Assembly (NCBI RefSeq): GCF_001984055.1
Contig: NZ_LYVO01000046.1
Span: 1-52,297, forward strand
Length of the DNA: 52,297 nt
Source: Variovorax sp. KK3
GTDB lineage: Bacteria > Pseudomonadota > Gammaproteobacteria > Burkholderiales > Burkholderiaceae_C
Reading direction: 5' to 3'
A program made the position numbers and the translations under genes. The notes beneath the pieces are model-generated. The model was given only the letters and a program-made list of their open reading frames with translations. It did no database searches and was not told where the DNA came from. Below, one piece after another: positions 1 through 7,915 of the stretch. How positions within the stretch are numbered: position 1 is the first letter of the stretch; every line of letters begins with the position of its first letter.

Positions 1-15
1 CCCAAAAACGACTGA
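1..15 (+). CDS. 3' tail of an upstream gene (possibly FmdB-family zinc ribbon protein)
   Basis: The first 15 bases read Pro-Lys-Asn-Asp-stop in frame 1 and end 15 bases before the DUF502 gene. In related Burkholderiales a small FmdB-type zinc ribbon gene often sits directly upstream of DUF502 and aspS. Four residues cannot identify a protein, so the family is only a guess from context. Confidence 0.3.
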   Translation, partial: PKND

Positions 16-30
16 TCGATTCCCGCCGCC

Positions 31-651
31 ATGCTCGCGTTGCGCAAATGGTTGCTGTCCGGCCTGCTGGTCATCGTGCCCCTGGTCATCACGCTGGGCG
101 TGCTGAACTGGATCATCGGCACGCTCGACCAGACGCTGTGGCTGCTGCCCGAGAACTGGCAGCGGTGGCTGTCGGAGCACAAGGTGCGCGGCCTAGGCGT
201 GCTGCTGACGCTGGCCATCCTGCTGGTCGTCGGCGCCGTCGCCAGCAACTTCATCGGCAAGCGGCTGTTGGGCTGGGGCGATGCCGTGGTGCGCCGCATT
301 CCCGTGGTGCGCTCGATCTACTCCAGCGTCAAGCAGGTTTCGGACACGCTGTTCTCCGAAAACGGCAACGCCTTCCGCACGGCGGTGCTGATCCAGTGGC
401 CTCGTGAAGACGTCTGGACCATCGCGTTCGTGACGGGTGCACCGGGCGGCGAGGTGTTGGCACAGTTGGGCGGCGGCGACTACCTCAGCGTCTACGTGCC
501 CACCACGCCCAATCCCACGGGCGGCTATTTCGTGATGCTCAAGCGCAGCGATTGCATCGAACTCAGGATGAGCGTGGACGACGCGCTCAAATACATCGTG
601 TCGATGGGCGTGGTCGTTCCTGGCGGCCCCGCAGTCATCGCAACCAGATAA
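31..651 (+). CDS. DUF502 family membrane protein
   Basis: This 206-residue protein has two hydrophobic segments, about residues 8-32 and 54-75, followed by a soluble domain with conserved-looking runs such as PVVRSIYSSVKQ (about 91-102) and PTTPNPTGG (about 156-164). These features match the DUF502 family of inner-membrane proteins, whose biochemical role is not established. It lies 34 bases upstream of aspS on the same strand, a common arrangement in Burkholderiales, so the two may share a transcript. The ATG at 31 gives the usual length, and the first membrane segment begins almost at once after it. Confidence 0.85.
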   Translation: MLALRKWLLSGLLVIVPLVITLGVLNWIIGTLDQTLWLLPENWQRWLSEHKVRGLGVLLTLAILLVVGAVASNFIGKRLLGWGDAVVRRIPVVRSIYSSVKQVSDTLFSENGNAFRTAVLIQWPREDVWTIAFVTGAPGGEVLAQLGGGDYLSVYVPTTPNPTGGYFVMLKRSDCIELRMSVDDALKYIVSMGVVVPGGPAVIATR

Positions 652-685
652 AACATCGCGCCCCCGACGGCGCCGGAAATCGACC

Positions 686-2491
686 ATGGCCATGCGTTCT
701 CAATACTGCGGTCTCGTGACCGAAGCCCTGCTCGGGCAAACCGTCACCCTTTGCGGCTGGGTCAACCGCCGCCGCGATCATGGCGGTGTGATCTTCATCG
801 ACCTTCGCGATCGCGAAGGCTACGTGCAGGTGGTGTGCGACCCCGACCGCGCCGCCACTTTCGCCACCGCCGAGGGCCTGCGCAACGAGTTCTGCGTGCA
901 GGTCACGGGCCTCGTGCGTTCGCGCCCCGAAGGCACGGCCAACGACAACCTCAAGAGCGGCAAGATCGAGGTGCTCAGCCACGAGCTCAAGGTGATCAAC
1001 CCGTCCGTCACGCCGCCCTTCCAGCTGGACGATGACAACCTTTCCGAAACCACACGACTGACCCACCGCGTGCTGGACCTGCGCCGCCCGGCCATGCAGC
1101 GCAACATGATGCTGCGCTACAAGGTCACGATGGAGGCGCGCAAGTTCCTCGACGACAACGGCTTCATCGACATCGAGACGCCGATGCTCGGCAAGTCCAC
1201 GCCCGAAGGCGCGCGCGACTATCTCGTGCCCAGCCGCGTGCACGACGGCAGCTTCTTCGCGCTTCCCCAGTCGCCGCAACTCTTCAAGCAACTGCTGATG
1301 GTGGCCGGCTACGACCGCTACTACCAGATCGTCAAGTGCTTCCGCGACGAGGACCTGCGCGCCGATCGCCAGCCCGAGTTCACGCAGATCGACATCGAGA
1401 CCTCGTTCATGGCCGAGGACGAGATCCGCGAGATGTTCGAAGGCATGATCCGCAAGGTGTTCCGCGCTGCCGCGCAAGTGGAGCTGCCGCCTTTCCCTGT
1501 CATGAGCTACGCGGACGCGATGCACAAGTTCGGCTCCGACAAGCCCGACCTGCGCGTGAAGCTCGAGTTCACCGAGCTGACGGACGTGATGCGCAACGTC
1601 GAATTCAAGGTCTTCGCGCAGGCTGCGAGCATGACGGGCGGCCGCGTGGTCGCGCTGCGCGTGCCCGGTGGCGGCGCCGAGGGCGGCCTGTCGCGTGGTG
1701 ACATCGACGCCTACACCGAGTTCGTCAAGATCTACGGGGCCAAGGGCCTGGCGTACATCAAGGTCAACGATGCGGCGCAGGGCCGCGAGGGCCTGCAGAG
1801 CCCGATCGTGAAGAACCTCAACGACGCGTCGCTGGCCGAGATCATCGCCCGCACCGGCGCGCGCGACGGCGACATTCTCTTCTTCGGTGCCGACAAGGAA
1901 AAGGTCGTCAACGACGCCATCGGCGCACTCCGCGTGAAGATCGGCCACAGTGCCTTCGGCCGCAAGAACGGGCTGTTCGAGGAACGCTGGGCACCGTTGT
2001 GGGTGGTCGACTTCCCGATGTTCGAGTTCGACGAGGAAGGGCAGCGCTGGTCCGCCGTGCACCACCCCTTCACCTCGCCGAAGGACGGCCATGAAGACCT
2101 CATGGACACCGCGCCCGAGAAGTGCATCGCCAAGGCCTACGACATGGTGCTGAACGGCATCGAGATGGGCGGCGGCTCGGTGCGTATCCACCGTGAAGAA
2201 GTGCAGAGCAAGGTGTTCCGCGCACTCAAGATCAGCGCGGAGGATGCGCAGCATAAGTTCGGCTTCCTGCTCGACGCACTTCAGTACGGCGCCCCGCCCC
2301 ACGGCGGCATCGCCATCGGCCTCGACCGCTTGGTCATGTTGATGACCGGCGCCGAGTCGATCCGAGACGTGATCGCCTTCCCCAAAACCCAGCGCGCGCA
2401 AGACTTGCTCACGCAGGCGCCGAGCCCGGTGGACGAGAAGCAACTGCGCGAGTTGCACATCCGACTGCGCAATACGCAGCCGGCCGCTTAA
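686..2491 (+). CDS. aspS: Aspartyl-tRNA synthetase
   Basis: The 601-residue product is a class II aminoacyl-tRNA synthetase that charges tRNA-Asp with aspartate in the cytoplasm. An N-terminal OB-fold anticodon-binding domain (about 1-110; CGWVNRRRDHGG, FIDLRDREG) is followed by the catalytic core, with motif 2 FRDEDLRADRQPEF near 219-232 and motif 3 GIAIGLDRL near 538-546. The insertion between them is the GAD domain typical of bacterial enzymes, and the length is normal. Many Burkholderiales AspRS enzymes are non-discriminating and also charge tRNA-Asn; which type this is cannot be told from sequence alone. A second ATG lies two codons in, so 686 and 692 are both possible starts. Confidence 0.97.
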   Translation: MAMRSQYCGLVTEALLGQTVTLCGWVNRRRDHGGVIFIDLRDREGYVQVVCDPDRAATFATAEGLRNEFCVQVTGLVRSRPEGTANDNLKSGKIEVLSHELKVINPSVTPPFQLDDDNLSETTRLTHRVLDLRRPAMQRNMMLRYKVTMEARKFLDDNGFIDIETPMLGKSTPEGARDYLVPSRVHDGSFFALPQSPQLFKQLLMVAGYDRYYQIVKCFRDEDLRADRQPEFTQIDIETSFMAEDEIREMFEGMIRKVFRAAAQVELPPFPVMSYADAMHKFGSDKPDLRVKLEFTELTDVMRNVEFKVFAQAASMTGGRVVALRVPGGGAEGGLSRGDIDAYTEFVKIYGAKGLAYIKVNDAAQGREGLQSPIVKNLNDASLAEIIARTGARDGDILFFGADKEKVVNDAIGALRVKIGHSAFGRKNGLFEERWAPLWVVDFPMFEFDEEGQRWSAVHHPFTSPKDGHEDLMDTAPEKCIAKAYDMVLNGIEMGGGSVRIHREEVQSKVFRALKISAEDAQHKFGFLLDALQYGAPPHGGIAIGLDRLVMLMTGAESIRDVIAFPKTQRAQDLLTQAPSPVDEKQLRELHIRLRNTQPAA

Positions 2492-2514
2492 GACGCGAGA
2501 GGCAGCATGGTTCG

Positions 2515-2558
2515 CCGGCGCTTTCCCGGGGCGCGAAGCCTTCCGCGCTAAGCGCCGG
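2515..2558. repeat. Inverted repeat between aspS and nudB
   Basis: A perfect 9-base inverted repeat, CCGGCGCTT at 2515-2523 and AAGCGCCGG at 2550-2558, flanks a 26-base GC-rich loop. It lies 23 bases after the aspS stop and just before nudB. No T-run follows on either strand, so it is not a classical intrinsic terminator; it could be an RNA stem between two genes of one transcript. Confidence 0.5.
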
Positions 2559-2565
2559 TGTACCG

Positions 2566-3033
2566 ATGTCCGAGCGCCCCTGGAAGATCCCCGAGTCGGT
2601 GCTGGTCGTCATCCACACGCCCGCGCTCGATGTCCTGTTGATCCAGCGCGCGGATGCCGATGATTTTTGGCAATCCGTGACCGGCAGCAAGGATCATGCG
2701 GACGAGCCGCTCTCTCTCACCGCCGCGCGCGAGGTCGCCGAGGAAACCGGCATCGATTGCCGCGAGGACAGTGCGCTGGCCTGCGAACTGCGCGACTGGG
2801 GCTTGCAGAACATCTACGAGATCTACCCGCGCTGGCGCGCCCGCTATGCGCCCGGCGTGACGCACAACACCGAGCATCTGTTCGGCCTGTGCGTGCCCGA
2901 GCGCCTGACGCCGACGCTCGATCCACGCGAGCACACGGCTTGGCGCTGGCTGCCCTATCGCGAGGCGGCGGATGCCTGCTTTTCCCCCTCGAACGCGGAA
3001 GCCATCCTGCTGCTGCCACAATTTGCGCAATGA
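2566..3033 (+). CDS. nudB: Dihydroneopterin triphosphate diphosphatase (Nudix hydrolase)
   Basis: The 155-residue protein carries a Nudix box: Gly40, Glu47, then REVAEETG at 55-62. The spacing from Gly to the first Glu is one residue longer than the textbook pattern. NudB-type enzymes remove pyrophosphate from dihydroneopterin triphosphate, the folate-pathway step after GTP cyclohydrolase I. That role is supported by folE 825 bases downstream on the same strand. The stop codon overlaps the start of the next gene (ATGA at 3030-3033), which suggests translational coupling. Another nucleotide substrate is possible, as Nudix specificity is hard to read from sequence. Confidence 0.85.
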   Translation: MSERPWKIPESVLVVIHTPALDVLLIQRADADDFWQSVTGSKDHADEPLSLTAAREVAEETGIDCREDSALACELRDWGLQNIYEIYPRWRARYAPGVTHNTEHLFGLCVPERLTPTLDPREHTAWRWLPYREAADACFSPSNAEAILLLPQFAQ

Positions 3034-3788
3034 ACGCGCCGACCAGCCACCTCCGGGTTGCGACTTACAACATTCACAAGGGTGTGCAGGGCATCGGGCC
3101 CACCCGGCGACTCGAAATCCACAACCTCGGCCACGCCATCGAGCAACTCGATGCCGACATCGTCTGTCTGCAGGAAGTGCGCAAGATGAACCGGCAGGCC
3201 GCCGCACGGTTCCGGCACTGGCCCGAGCTGCCGCAGGCCGACTTTCTCGCGCCGGAAGGCTACACCGCCGTCTACGAGACCAACGCCATCACCAAGCATG
3301 GCGAGCACGGGAATGCCTTGCTGACCCGCTGGCCGGTGCTGCGCAAAACGCACCAGGACATCTCCGATCATCGATTCGAGCAGCGCGGCCTGCTGCACGT
3401 CTGCATCGACGTCGACGGCCGGCCGGTGCACGCCATCGTGGTGCATCTGGGCCTGATCCGCGGCAGCCGGGTGCGGCAAGTCGCGCTGCTGCGCGAGTTC
3501 ATCGAGCGCGAGATTCCGGCCGGCGAGCCGCTGGTGGTAGCCGGTGACTTCAACGACTGGGGCGCTCGCATGCGTTACGCCATGAATGCCATGGGCCTGC
3601 GCGACACCAGCGACCTGCGGGGGCCGCGCACACTGACCTACCCGTCCCGCCTGCCCGTGACCCAACTCGATTTCATCTACGGGCGCCAGGTCGAGGCTGT
3701 TTCGAGCACCGTGCCGCGGGGGCCGATCTGGGCGCGTATGTCCGACCATTTGCCTCTGGTCGCAGATTTTTTGCTATCGAAACAATAG
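3030..3788 (+). CDS. Endonuclease/exonuclease/phosphatase (EEP) family protein
   Basis: This 252-residue protein belongs to the EEP fold: an N-terminal ATYNIHKGVQG, CLQEVRKMN near residue 46 with the metal-binding Glu, a central VHLGLIRGSR with the catalytic His region, GDFNDW near 171-176 and a C-terminal MSDHLPLVADF with the conserved Asp-His pair. All the motifs of an active metal-dependent phosphodiesterase are present. Similar proteins (YbhP/YafD-like) often sit near cardiolipin synthase, which is not here. The ATG at 3030 overlaps the nudB stop by four bases. The substrate is unknown; a link to pterin or nucleotide metabolism is only suggested by the neighbours. Confidence 0.85.
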   Translation: MNAPTSHLRVATYNIHKGVQGIGPTRRLEIHNLGHAIEQLDADIVCLQEVRKMNRQAAARFRHWPELPQADFLAPEGYTAVYETNAITKHGEHGNALLTRWPVLRKTHQDISDHRFEQRGLLHVCIDVDGRPVHAIVVHLGLIRGSRVRQVALLREFIEREIPAGEPLVVAGDFNDWGARMRYAMNAMGLRDTSDLRGPRTLTYPSRLPVTQLDFIYGRQVEAVSSTVPRGPIWARMSDHLPLVADFLLSKQ

Positions 3789-3796
3789 CTTCGAGG

Positions 3797-3832
3797 GCAG
3801 GCGAAATGGGCGCTGCAGGAGCATTCGCCTGC
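3797..3832. repeat. Inverted repeat upstream of folE
   Basis: GCAGGCGAA at 3797-3805 is the exact reverse complement of TTCGCCTGC at 3824-3832, separated by 18 bases. It fills much of the gap between the EEP gene stop (3788) and the folE start (3859). It is followed by ctctccatt rather than a T-run, so it is either a weak terminator or a stem in the folE leader. Confidence 0.45.
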
Positions 3833-3858
3833 TCTCCATTCACTGTTAGGATGCGCCG

Positions 3859-4590
3859 ATGCTGAGAAAAATAGACACCGCCGGGCCCGCCGAACCGGAC
3901 ACCGGGGACGAGGGCACGCCCGTCTCCGTCAAGATCCGCGAACGCCTGCTCGCTGCCCGCCAGCGCTTCAACGCCAACGACAACATCGCCGAGTTCATCA
4001 AGCCCGGCGAGCTCGAGGGCCTGCTCGACGAGGTCGAGCTCAAGATGAAGGACGTGCTCGAGAGCCTGGTGATCGACCTCGAAAACGACCACAACACCGG
4101 CAACACCGCCCGCCGCGTCGCGAAGATGTACGTGAACGAGGTGTTCAGGGGCCGCTATGTCACGCAGCCCTCGCTCACCGAGTTTCCGAACGCCGAGCAT
4201 TTGAACGAGCTCATGATCGTCGGCCCCATCACGGTGCGTAGCGCCTGCTCGCACCATTTCTGCCCGATCATCGGCAAGCTCTGGATCGGTGTCATGCCCA
4301 ACGAGAAGACCAACGTCATTGGTCTGTCCAAGTACGCGCGCCTGGCCGAGTGGGTGATGAGCCGGCCCCAGATCCAGGAAGAGGCGGTGGTGCAACTGGC
4401 CGACCTGATCCAGGAGCGCACGCAGCCCGATGGCCTGGCACTGGTGGTCGAGGCCGAGCACTTCTGCATGCAGTGGCGCGGCGTCAAGGAGATGGACAGC
4501 AAGATGATCAATTCCGTGATGCGCGGCGTCTTCCTGAAGGACTCCAACCTGCGGCGTGAATTCCTCGCGCTGATGCCGCGCCGGAGCTGA
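3859..4590 (+). CDS. folE: GTP cyclohydrolase I
   Basis: The 243-residue enzyme converts GTP to 7,8-dihydroneopterin triphosphate, the first step of folate synthesis; NudB, encoded upstream, acts on the product. The zinc-site residues are visible as Cys130 and His133 in SACSHHFCPI and Cys203 in HFCMQWRG. The core MVGPITV-type strand and the C-terminal EFLALM end are typical of the family. About 45 residues precede the conserved part, longer than the E. coli enzyme but usual for Burkholderiales. The stop is followed after four bases by the start of the BLUF gene, so the two are almost certainly co-transcribed. Confidence 0.95.
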   Translation: MLRKIDTAGPAEPDTGDEGTPVSVKIRERLLAARQRFNANDNIAEFIKPGELEGLLDEVELKMKDVLESLVIDLENDHNTGNTARRVAKMYVNEVFRGRYVTQPSLTEFPNAEHLNELMIVGPITVRSACSHHFCPIIGKLWIGVMPNEKTNVIGLSKYARLAEWVMSRPQIQEEAVVQLADLIQERTQPDGLALVVEAEHFCMQWRGVKEMDSKMINSVMRGVFLKDSNLRREFLALMPRRS

Positions 4591-4594
4591 GGCC

Positions 4595-5017
4595 ATGCTC
4601 GTACGCCTGCTCTACGCCAGCCGCGCCGTCGACACCAGCACAGGGGCAATCGAAGCCATCCTGGCCCAATCGCGCACGCACAACACCGCCTGCGGCATCA
4701 CCGGCATCCTTTGCTACGGAGGGGGCGTGTTCCTGCAGGCGATCGAGGGCGGGCGCATGGCCATCAGCGAACTCTTCGGCCATATCCAGCGCGACGCCCG
4801 TCACAAGGACGTGGTGCTGCTGCACTACGAGGAAATCTCGGAACGCCGCTTCGGCGGCTGGACCATGGGGCAGGTCAACCTGTCGAAGCTCAACGTCTCG
4901 ACGCTGCTCAAGTATTCCGAGAAGCCCGAACTCGATCCCTATTCGGTGTCCGGCAAGGTGTCGCTGGCACTGCTCGAAGAGCTGATGGCCACCGCCGCCA
5001 TCGTCGGCCGCCACTGA
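4595..5017 (+). CDS. BLUF-domain blue-light photoreceptor
   Basis: The 140-residue protein is a single BLUF domain (sensor of blue light using FAD) with a short C-terminal helix region. The residues that form the flavin photocycle are all present: Tyr7 in LLYAS, Asn30, Gln48 in FLQAIEG, Trp89 and Met91 in GGWTMG. Their spacing (23, 18, 41, 2) closely follows that of AppA (24, 18, 41, 2). There is no output domain, so it belongs to the short BLUF class that signals by protein-protein contact. It lies four bases after folE, which is an unusual partner for a light sensor. Its own partner is not evident in the window. Confidence 0.93.
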   Translation: MLVRLLYASRAVDTSTGAIEAILAQSRTHNTACGITGILCYGGGVFLQAIEGGRMAISELFGHIQRDARHKDVVLLHYEEISERRFGGWTMGQVNLSKLNVSTLLKYSEKPELDPYSVSGKVSLALLEELMATAAIVGRH

Positions 5018-5868
5018 GGTCGGCCGCGGAGCCCGATCTGCTGCTGGGCTGCGACTTCTCGAGCGCGCCCACTGCGCGCAAACCCATCGTCGTTGCCGTC
5101 GGTCACCCCGTGCAGGGCGGCGTCGCGCTCGATCGGCTCGAAAGCTTCTCCTCGCTCGATGCATGGGGCCGGTGGCTCAAGGAGATGCCGGCCTGGGTGG
5201 GTGCGTTCGACTTCCCTTTCGGCCTGCCACGCGAGCTGGTCGAACAACTGGGCTGGCCCTTGCAGTGGGCGGCGTTGATCGCGCACTACGCCAGCCTCGA
5301 ACGCGCCAGCATCCGCCAAGCCTTCTCCGCGTTTTGCGCAGCGCGGCCGGTCGGCGGCAAGTTCGCCCATCGCGCGACCGACGGACCGGCGGGTTCCAGC
5401 CCATCGATGAAATGGGTCAATCCGCCGGTGGCTTTCATGCTGCACGCGGGCGTACCGCGGCTGGTGGAGGCCGGAGCGACGCTGCCCGGGCTCTACGCAC
5501 CTTCGGAACCGGGCGCCGGCTTGCGCGTCGCGTTGGAGGCCTATCCGGGGCTGCTGGCGCGCGAGTTCATCGGACGGCGCAGCTACAAAAGCGACGACGC
5601 GGCGCGGCAGACAGCCGAGCGGCATGCCGCGCGCAGCGATCTCTTGCACTTGTTGGAAGTAGGTTCTGCCCGCATGGGCGTGCGCCTGGCGCTAACCCCC
5701 GAGCAACGCCGCCAACTGCTCGCCGATGCGCAGGGCGACGCGCTCGATGCCGCGCTGTGCCTTGTTCAGGCCGGCTGGGCCGCAGCCCGACGCGACAGCA
5801 GCCCGGGGCCCGGCTGGGGTCTTCCGGCGGTGATGGACCCGCTCGAGGGCTGGATCCTCACCGCCTGA
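5014..5868 (+). CDS. DUF429 family protein
   Basis: The product (about 284 residues) shows the DUF429 pattern: an N-terminal LLLGCDFSSAP with acidic residues, GAFDFPFGLPRELV in the first third, KWVNPPVAFML centrally and a C-terminal region with LDAALCLVQAGWAA. DUF429 proteins resemble RNase H-fold nucleases but lack an established function. The start is uncertain: there is no ATG, GTG or TTG between the BLUF stop and the first conserved residues. The best candidate is CTG at 5014, which overlaps the BLUF stop (CTGA), implying coupling; CTG at 5038 is another option. It converges on the ferritin-like gene. Confidence 0.75.
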   Translation: MRSAAEPDLLLGCDFSSAPTARKPIVVAVGHPVQGGVALDRLESFSSLDAWGRWLKEMPAWVGAFDFPFGLPRELVEQLGWPLQWAALIAHYASLERASIRQAFSAFCAARPVGGKFAHRATDGPAGSSPSMKWVNPPVAFMLHAGVPRLVEAGATLPGLYAPSEPGAGLRVALEAYPGLLAREFIGRRSYKSDDAARQTAERHAARSDLLHLLEVGSARMGVRLALTPEQRRQLLADAQGDALDAALCLVQAGWAAARRDSSPGPGWGLPAVMDPLEGWILTA

Positions 5869-5890
5869 GCCATTTTGGCTCGGGGCGCGC

Positions 5891-6448
5891 TCAGTGACCG
5901 AGCCAGTCCTTCAGCTCGTCCGCATGCTCTTCCTCGTCGGTGAGGATTTCTTCGAGCATGCGCCGCGTCGTCGGGTCCTTGTCGCCGATCAGCGCGATCA
6001 TCTGGCGATAGGTTTCAATAGCGATGCGCTCCGCGACCAGGTTGGCCCGCACCATCGCCTGCAGTTCCGTCGATTCGTCATAGCCGGCATGGCTGCGCTC
6101 TTGCAGCGTCTTCGGGTTGAAGTCGGGTTCGCCGCCCAGTTGGACGATGCGCTCGGCGATCTTGTCCGCGTGGGCCGACTCTTCGTTGGCATGCACGAGA
6201 AACTCATCGGCGATCGCCGGCGAAGCAACCCCGTTGGCGGTGAAATAGTGACGCTTGTAGCGCAGCACGCAAACCAGCTCCGTCGCCAGCGCGCCATTGA
6301 GCAGCTCGACGATGTCGTCGCGCCAAGGGCCATAGCCGGGGGTCACCGCGCCATCGTCCAGGCTCTGTGAAGCCGCCTCGTTGATTGCGGTCTGATCGAG
6401 TACCAGGCGTTGGTGAGGCTTGTCTTTTTGGTCAACTGCGGTCGTCAT
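5891..6448 (-). CDS. Ferritin-like (bacterioferritin/Dps-type) protein
   Basis: This 185-residue protein is a four-helix ferritin-like domain preceded by a disordered N-terminus of about 40 residues. Di-iron ligand motifs are visible: ELVCVLRYKRHYF in helix 1, NEESAHADKIAER in helix 2, AERIAIETYRQMI in helix 3 and TDEEEHADEL in helix 4. Such proteins store iron and detoxify peroxide. The start at 6448 has a good ribosome site (GAAAGGACATTCC before ATG) and overlaps the upstream stop as ATGA, so the gene ends a four-gene minus-strand operon of small stress-type membrane proteins. Whether it forms a 12- or 24-subunit cage is not clear from sequence. Confidence 0.88.
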   Translation of the reverse strand: MTTAVDQKDKPHQRLVLDQTAINEAASQSLDDGAVTPGYGPWRDDIVELLNGALATELVCVLRYKRHYFTANGVASPAIADEFLVHANEESAHADKIAERIVQLGGEPDFNPKTLQERSHAGYDESTELQAMVRANLVAERIAIETYRQMIALIGDKDPTTRRMLEEILTDEEEHADELKDWLGH

Positions 6449-6915
6449 GGAATGTCCTTTCGTGGGGGTTCGGGTGTCTTGTGCATCAGCGTGGTCACGA
6501 GATCGGCCACGTCCGAAGTCTTGAGGAGCATTGCCACGACCGCCGTCACCGACAGCAGCCGCCATGGCTTCACGAGTACCAGCAGCGCACCCGTACCGGC
6601 GGCTCCTGCGATCAACTTGCCGGGCTGCTCACGTGCGTAGCGCTCCAGGAGCGGGCGCGCGAGCTGGGTTGCCGCATTGGCAGGGTGGCGCTGCCACCAG
6701 CGCCGAGCGACTTGCCGGCCGACTTGCAGCCAGGCGATGCGGTCCAGCATGCTTTCGTGCGGAGGAGAGGGCGGTTCGTCGAACCCGACCTCGGGAGCCT
6801 CGAACCCGGGTGCTGCATGCAGCCGTGGGTTGCGGCCCTGCAGCTGGGCGACGAGAGCCCTTCGCGACATGGCCAGCCGCTGCTGGGGCGTCAAGGGGTT
6901 GTGTTCAGCGGCCAT
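6445..6915 (-). CDS. Hypothetical protein in the yqjD-yqjE position (YqjK-like)
   Basis: The 156-residue product has a basic, Gln/Arg-rich N-terminus, a middle region with WLQVGRQVARRWWQRHP (about 65-81) and one hydrophobic stretch near 108-130. It follows a YqjD/ElaB-type and a YqjE-type gene, the place held in enterics by yqjK, but sequence similarity to YqjK is not obvious by eye. A strong ribosome site (GGCAGGAG) precedes the ATG at 6915. It overlaps both neighbours (11 bases upstream, 4 downstream). Probably a membrane-associated stress protein; function unknown. Confidence 0.75.
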   Translation of the reverse strand: MAAEHNPLTPQQRLAMSRRALVAQLQGRNPRLHAAPGFEAPEVGFDEPPSPPHESMLDRIAWLQVGRQVARRWWQRHPANAATQLARPLLERYAREQPGKLIAGAAGTGALLVLVKPWRLLSVTAVVAMLLKTSDVADLVTTLMHKTPEPPRKDIP

Positions 6916-7285
6916 GCCGGTCTCCTGCCGCCTTGAGCGCGCCGATGTCTGCTTCGATCTGGGTCCGCAAGTCGGCGAACCCGTGAAATTCGGATGGACG
7001 CGCCGCGATGTAGCCGGCGACGACCGCAATCAGGACGGCGACGCCGGGCACGATGACCAGCACCCAATGGAAGGTGCCATGCAGCATGCCCATCATGACG
7101 GCGGTGCCTGCCAAGACAAGCGCCAGCATGACGCTCACCGCGGCGAGCACGCCCGCCACCAGCCTGGCGATCAGTCCCCTGCTGGCTTCGGCCGCCTCCA
7201 GTCGCAGCAGCGCTGCATAGTTGGCGGCATGGTCTGCGATCAGCTCGGGATGCCTGAGCACCGTGGAAAAAATGGGATGAAGCAT
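6905..7285 (-). CDS. YqjE-like phage-holin-superfamily membrane protein
   Basis: The 126-residue protein has two adjacent hydrophobic helices, about 44-69 and 72-92, between a helical N-terminus and a charged C-terminus. That layout fits the YqjE / putative actinobacterial holin-X family, which in spite of the name is mostly chromosomal and linked to stress or stationary phase. It sits between a YqjD-like gene and a YqjK-position gene, all in one direction. No lysis genes are nearby, so a phage role is unlikely. Confidence 0.78.
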   Translation of the reverse strand: MLHPIFSTVLRHPELIADHAANYAALLRLEAAEASRGLIARLVAGVLAAVSVMLALVLAGTAVMMGMLHGTFHWVLVIVPGVAVLIAVVAGYIAARPSEFHGFADLRTQIEADIGALKAAGDRHGR

Positions 7286-7323
7286 GGTGCTGCAGGCGGC
7301 GCCGATGGCGATCGGTTCTCAGG

Positions 7324-7698
7324 TCAGTAGTCGTCCCGGCTGCGGCGGCTGGCGAGCACGATCAGCGCGGTGATGGCGGCGCCGGCCGCCGCAGCGATCA
7401 GCACCGAGCGAACCGGCTGGTCGGCGATGTAGCGACCCGTGACGTCTGCTGCCGCTTCGAAGCGACGTTGAGCGCGGGCGCTCGTGGTCGACGCGGCGTC
7501 GAGGCCACGCTGCACGGCCTGCTGCACGCGGGCAGCAAGTTGCTCGACGGTCGGCTCCGCATCGCGGCGCAGATCGCGGACCTTCTCGCCGGCGGCGTTC
7601 ACCGCGTTCTGCGCATAGGCGCGGGTGGTGTCGATCGCGTCGTTGGCGGTCTGCCGTGCCTCTTCGGCCAGTTGCGATGGGGTCTTGGTCGTGCTCAT
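7324..7698 (-). CDS. DUF883 family (YqjD/ElaB-like) membrane-anchored protein
   Basis: The 124-residue protein has a long amphipathic helical N-terminal region rich in Ala, Glu and Arg and a C-terminal membrane anchor (about 94-117, SVLIAAAAGAAITALIVL) ending in basic and acidic residues. In E. coli, YqjD and ElaB are stationary-phase tail-anchored proteins that bind ribosomes; the same role here is inference. The start at 7698 is chosen for the GGAAGGACTTTC ribosome site; an upstream ATG at 7740 would add 14 residues without such a site. It heads the operon that continues to the ferritin-like gene. Confidence 0.85.
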   Translation of the reverse strand: MSTTKTPSQLAEEARQTANDAIDTTRAYAQNAVNAAGEKVRDLRRDAEPTVEQLAARVQQAVQRGLDAASTTSARAQRRFEAAADVTGRYIADQPVRSVLIAAAAGAAITALIVLASRRSRDDY

Positions 7699-7753
7699 GA
7701 AAGTCCTTCCGGAAAAAAATGGGGCGAGGAGCCTGCGCATCGTAACGATGCTG

Positions 7754-7915
7754 TCATCGTCGCATCAAGCCCGCGATGAAGCTCGCGAGGGCCAGCACGA
7801 TGAAGATGATGAAAAGAATCTTCGCGATGCCAACGGCGCTTGCCGCGATGCCACCGAAGCCGAACAGGGCGGCGACCAAGGCGATCACGAGGAACACGAC
7901 GGCGTAATACAGCAT
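7754..7915 (-). CDS. DUF1328 small membrane protein
   Basis: A 53-residue, almost wholly hydrophobic peptide: MLYYAVVFLVIALVAALFGF, a short Gly-rich turn, then a second helix ending GLMRR. This is the DUF1328 (YtjA-like) family, commonly induced by envelope or oxidative stress. The ATG at 7915 is preceded by AAAAAAGGAGTTCAGC, an excellent ribosome site. It lies 55 bases upstream of the YqjD-like gene on the same strand and may have its own promoter in the 210-base gap before the histidine kinase. Confidence 0.87.
   Translation of the reverse strand: MLYYAVVFLVIALVAALFGFGGIAASAVGIAKILFIIFIVLALASFIAGLMRR

Noticed and set aside
635..2458. A 607-codon open frame on the minus strand opposite aspS.
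   Set aside because: It mirrors a certain gene, has His/Ala/Arg/Leu-rich composition typical of antisense frames in high-GC DNA, and shows no recognisable motif. The same applies to other long antisense frames, such as those opposite ctpA, metG and the formate dehydrogenase beta gene.
2685..2751. The longer Gly-to-Glu spacing in the NudB Nudix box as a sign of inactivation.
   Set aside because: The catalytic REVAEETG part is intact and one-residue insertions at that loop occur in related Nudix enzymes.
6905..7285. The holin-superfamily protein as part of a prophage.
   Set aside because: No other phage genes are present, and the order with YqjD-like and YqjK-position genes matches the chromosomal stress operon.
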